A stretch of 64,000 nucleotides of DNA, taken from contig CAIQHG010000021.1 of assembly GCA_903871545.1 (NCBI GenBank), forward strand, positions 1 through 64,000. The letters are read 5' to 3'. This DNA comes from an uncultured Burkholderiales bacterium. GTDB taxonomy: Bacteria; Pseudomonadota; Gammaproteobacteria; Burkholderiales; Burkholderiaceae_C. This document shows, piece after piece, positions 61,980-64,000 of this stretch. Numbering within the stretch: position 1 is the first letter of the stretch; each line of letters opens with the position of its first letter. The notes below the pieces were generated by a model. That model saw only the letters and a list, made by a program, of their open reading frames with translations, ran no database searches and was not told where the DNA came from. The position numbers were made by a program, and so were the translations under genes.

Positions 61980-62684
61980 TCAAACTTCTAGCCACTCCTT
62001 CCTTATTGACTGATCTTTACTCAGCGACTGGGGGGAGCCCTCAAAAACTATTTTTCCGTGTCCCATCACTAAAACGCGGTCCGAAATATCCAGGGCAATG
62101 GTCAATTTTTGCTCTATCAAAAAAATAGACAAGCCTCTTTGTTTGAGTAATAAAAAGTTTTGTTTAACTAAATCAACTATCTTGGGCGCTAACCCCTCAG
62201 TGGGCTCATCCACTATGATCAAAGAAGGGTTACCCATCAATGTGCGACAAAGGGTTAGCATTTGTTGCTCCCCCCCTGAAAGCACTCCCGCAGGTACCGC
62301 TCTGCGCTCTTTGAGCCTTGGAAACATTAAATACATATCCTCAAAGGTCCAGGGCACGTGTACCCTGCGACTGCTGCCTTTTTGTTGACCTAGTGAGAGA
62401 TTTTGTTGAACCGTTAAGTTGGGAAATATCTCCCTAGACTCTGGCACATAACCAATTCCAAGGCGAGCGATTTGAAAAGGCTTTAAATCCAATAGAGACT
62501 GATCATTCCAAGTAATTTCTCCCTCCCACCTAACTTGCCCCACAACCGCCTTTGCTAGTGTGGAGCGTCCCGAGCCGTTTCGCCCTAAAAGAGTCACGAT
62601 CTCACCCTCTTGAGCGTAAAAATCTACGCCGTGCAGAATATGACTTTTTGCGTAAAAGGCATGAAGTTGAGAAACTTTAAGCAT
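61980..62684 (-). CDS. livF: LivF-type ABC ATPase with Arg in Walker A
   Basis: A 234-residue LivF-type ATPase of a second HAAT importer. The signature LSGGEQQMLTLCRTL and Walker B LIIVDEPTEGLAP are intact. Walker A reads GRNGSGRST, with Arg (codon CGC) in place of the ATP-binding Lys. VPESREIFPNLTVQQNLSLG is the LivF region after the Q-loop. Some LivF proteins may tolerate this, and the paired LivG has an intact site. It is 14 bases after livG. Confidence 0.92.
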   Translation of the reverse strand: MLKVSQLHAFYAKSHILHGVDFYAQEGEIVTLLGRNGSGRSTLAKAVVGQVRWEGEITWNDQSLLDLKPFQIARLGIGYVPESREIFPNLTVQQNLSLGQQKGSSRRVHVPWTFEDMYLMFPRLKERRAVPAGVLSGGEQQMLTLCRTLMGNPSLIIVDEPTEGLAPKIVDLVKQNFLLLKQRGLSIFLIEQKLTIALDISDRVLVMGHGKIVFEGSPQSLSKDQSIRKEWLEV

Positions 62685-62698
62685 CTTAGTTTTACCTT

Positions 62699-63448
62699 TT
62701 ACTGTGGAACGCCTAAATAAGCTTCCTGTACTAACGGATTAGCACGAATATTATTAGGCGTATCAAAAGCAATAATTTCTCCGTAAACTAAAACTGCGAT
62801 CTTATCTGCTAATCCAAACACAACGCCCATATCATGCTCAACGGTTAGGAGGGTTTTACCCTTCGTAACTTCTTTAATTAACTCAACAAAATGCGCAGTC
62901 TCTGAATTGCTCATGCCAGCAGTGGGTTCATCCAGCAAAATAACGTCAGAGCCCGAGCCCAGAGTAACCCCTATCTCCAAGGTCCTTTGCTCAGCGTAGC
63001 TTAGTTGACTAGCCTGTATGTCTCTTTTTTGAGCCAAGTTTAAATCTTTCATCAACTCATTTGAACGATCATTCACGTCTTTCATCGCACTGAGCAATTT
63101 AAAATTAAGATAGCCCTTTCCTAGACTCCAAAGTACAGAACATGATAAGTTTTCAAATACTGTTAAATTTTGAAAAAGATTGCTAATCTGAAAACTTCGC
63201 GCCAATCCAAGTCGATTGATTTCGTAGGGGCTTTTGCCTTGAATTGGCATGCTGTTGAGCAATATCTCACCACTTGATGGCGCAAATTGCCCGCTAATCA
63301 AGTTAAACAGTGTTGACTTACCTGCCCCATTAGGTCCAATAATAGCGATGCGTTCTCCATGTAAAACAGATAAATTTAAATCTCGAATAATTTGGGTAGC
63401 ACCAAAATTCTTACAAAGATGCTTAATCTCAAGCGCAAACTCGCTCAT
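62699..63448 (-). CDS. livG: LivG-type ABC ATPase
   Basis: A 249-residue LivG-type ATPase. Walker A GPNGAGKST, signature LSYAEQRTLEIGVTLG, Walker B VILLDEPTAGMSN and VEHDMGVVFGLAD are intact. It overlaps livM by four bases (ATGA). It should supply most ATPase function if the partner LivF site is weakened. No binding-protein gene of this system lies within the window. Confidence 0.92.
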   Translation of the reverse strand: MSEFALEIKHLCKNFGATQIIRDLNLSVLHGERIAIIGPNGAGKSTLFNLISGQFAPSSGEILLNSMPIQGKSPYEINRLGLARSFQISNLFQNLTVFENLSCSVLWSLGKGYLNFKLLSAMKDVNDRSNELMKDLNLAQKRDIQASQLSYAEQRTLEIGVTLGSGSDVILLDEPTAGMSNSETAHFVELIKEVTKGKTLLTVEHDMGVVFGLADKIAVLVYGEIIAFDTPNNIRANPLVQEAYLGVPQ

Positions 63449-64000
63449 GCAGCGTCCCCACCTTGTGCTTTGTATTGCGTTGTATCAATAGCTAGTTTAA
63501 TTAGATCTAGATCATGAGCAGATGCTTTTATGATATCGTTTAGCTCCTCTCGTTTAACTGAAATATTACGACGAACTCGTTGGAATACAGCAAAACTAAG
63601 CACCCCACTCATAATACTAATTCCCCATGTTAATGAGTCTGCGGGGTTGATTGCAAATCCAGCAAAGACCATATCAAGACTGATTTCATCACTGAGTTGG
63701 AGCTGATATAGCATCTCAATGATCAGACCCAAGCTCATTATCAAAGCCAGCAAAGTTGACAGCAACAGGCCGTAATATAGCCACAAAGAGACAAATTTTT
63801 GCCTTCCGACTTTAGCGTTGTTCTCATCTTTTTTGCTTAAATTCAGTACGCTTTGAAGCAACTGTATTTGCTCGATTATTAGACCTGATACGCCTGTGGG
63901 TAAGTACAGGACGCAGATAAAGAAAATCATGCCTAAATACAAAAGCCACGCCTTTGTGATTTGAGAAAAAAGGTTAAATGTAAGGACCAGTAAAACTGCA
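63445..64000 (-). CDS. livM: LivM-type permease, C-terminal part, extended (partial)
   Basis: The reading frame continues to the window edge, so the N-terminus is missing. The visible part begins AVLLVLTFNLFSQITKAW, then YLGMIFFICVLYLPTGVSGL, the normal end of a LivM permease. Instead of stopping soon after, it runs about 140 residues more: a charged linker (KKDENNAKVGRQK), two further hydrophobic helices (LLLSTLLALIMSLGLII and SLTWGISIMSGVLSFAVF) and a cytoplasmic-looking tail. The extension is unusual compared with the compact LivM at 12182. The ATGA overlap with livG is clear. Confidence 0.85.
   Translation of the reverse strand, partial: AVLLVLTFNLFSQITKAWLLYLGMIFFICVLYLPTGVSGLIIEQIQLLQSVLNLSKKDENNAKVGRQKFVSLWLYYGLLLSTLLALIMSLGLIIEMLYQLQLSDEISLDMVFAGFAINPADSLTWGISIMSGVLSFAVFQRVRRNISVKREELNDIIKASAHDLDLIKLAIDTTQYKAQGGDAA

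Overview
The window reads as one stretch of chromosome from a betaproteobacterium, most likely of the order Burkholderiales. The evidence is three orphan Bug/TctC-type periplasmic binding proteins, two LivKHMGF-type importers, a DctPQM TRAP importer, a NitT/TauT-type ABC importer and many CoA-dependent catabolic genes (CoA ligases, acyl-CoA dehydrogenases, enoyl-CoA hydratases, class III CoA-transferases). Base composition looks moderate by eye (mid-40s percent GC), low for that order. I see no tRNA, rRNA, CRISPR array, prophage or intact insertion sequence. The single mobile-element trace is a badly decayed transposase gene at 36264-36718.

Layout. 1-420 is very AT-rich and apparently empty. 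421-2935 holds a DUF427 gene and the ergothioneine pair egtD-egtB. Converging on it is an osmoprotectant-type binding-protein/permease fusion (2986-4554), followed by an atypical SDR. 5590-9487 has a small exported protein, a large alkaline phosphatase and a lactonase-like beta-propeller. 9549-15203 is a livKHMGF operon ending in an Ldh2-type dehydrogenase. 15613-21401 has an amidohydrolase, a DUF1932 dehydrogenase, an IclR regulator that seems to start at ATT, and an acyl-CoA dehydrogenase/CoA ligase pair. 23239-30190 is a tight operon for aerobic 2-aminobenzoate (anthranilate) breakdown through CoA thioesters: monooxygenase/reductase, MarR, enoyl-CoA hydratase, acyl-CoA dehydrogenase, CoA ligase, Rid protein. 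A divergent SDR, an exported Rid protein and a DMT exporter follow. 32795-35954 is a Bug/PLP enzyme/hydrolase operon.

36852-44687 has a class II aldolase-like gene, a Tat-exported Bug protein, a small SMR-like protein, an MFS carrier, and a TRAP operon ending in a TauD/TfdA dioxygenase. A terminator-like hairpin sits between dctP and dctQ. 45322-53220 contains a NitT/TauT ABC operon continuing into a deacetylase-like hydrolase, an SDR and an acyl-CoA dehydrogenase, preceded by a CaiB-enoyl-CoA hydratase pair. 53910-59333 has a GntR regulator and a CaiB-hydratase-dehydrogenase-MmgE/PrpD operon whose dehydrogenase is a close paralogue of the one at 45322. The end carries a Bug protein, an exported beta-propeller and livF-livG-livM of a second importer, cut by the window edge.

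As a whole the region is a catabolic and uptake island: importers paired with CoA-activating, oxidising and hydrating enzymes for aromatic, carboxylic and probably sulfonate- or amine-type acids. The observations most worth following are: several enzymes lacking textbook catalytic residues (two Rid proteins without the key arginine, two SDRs with altered YxxxK, a LivF with Arg in Walker A); the transporter fusion beside ergothioneine genes; the attenuator-like hairpin in the TRAP operon; overlapping palindromes in a divergent promoter; the transposase fossil; and a recurring habit of 5-14 bp tandem duplications in the intergenic regions.
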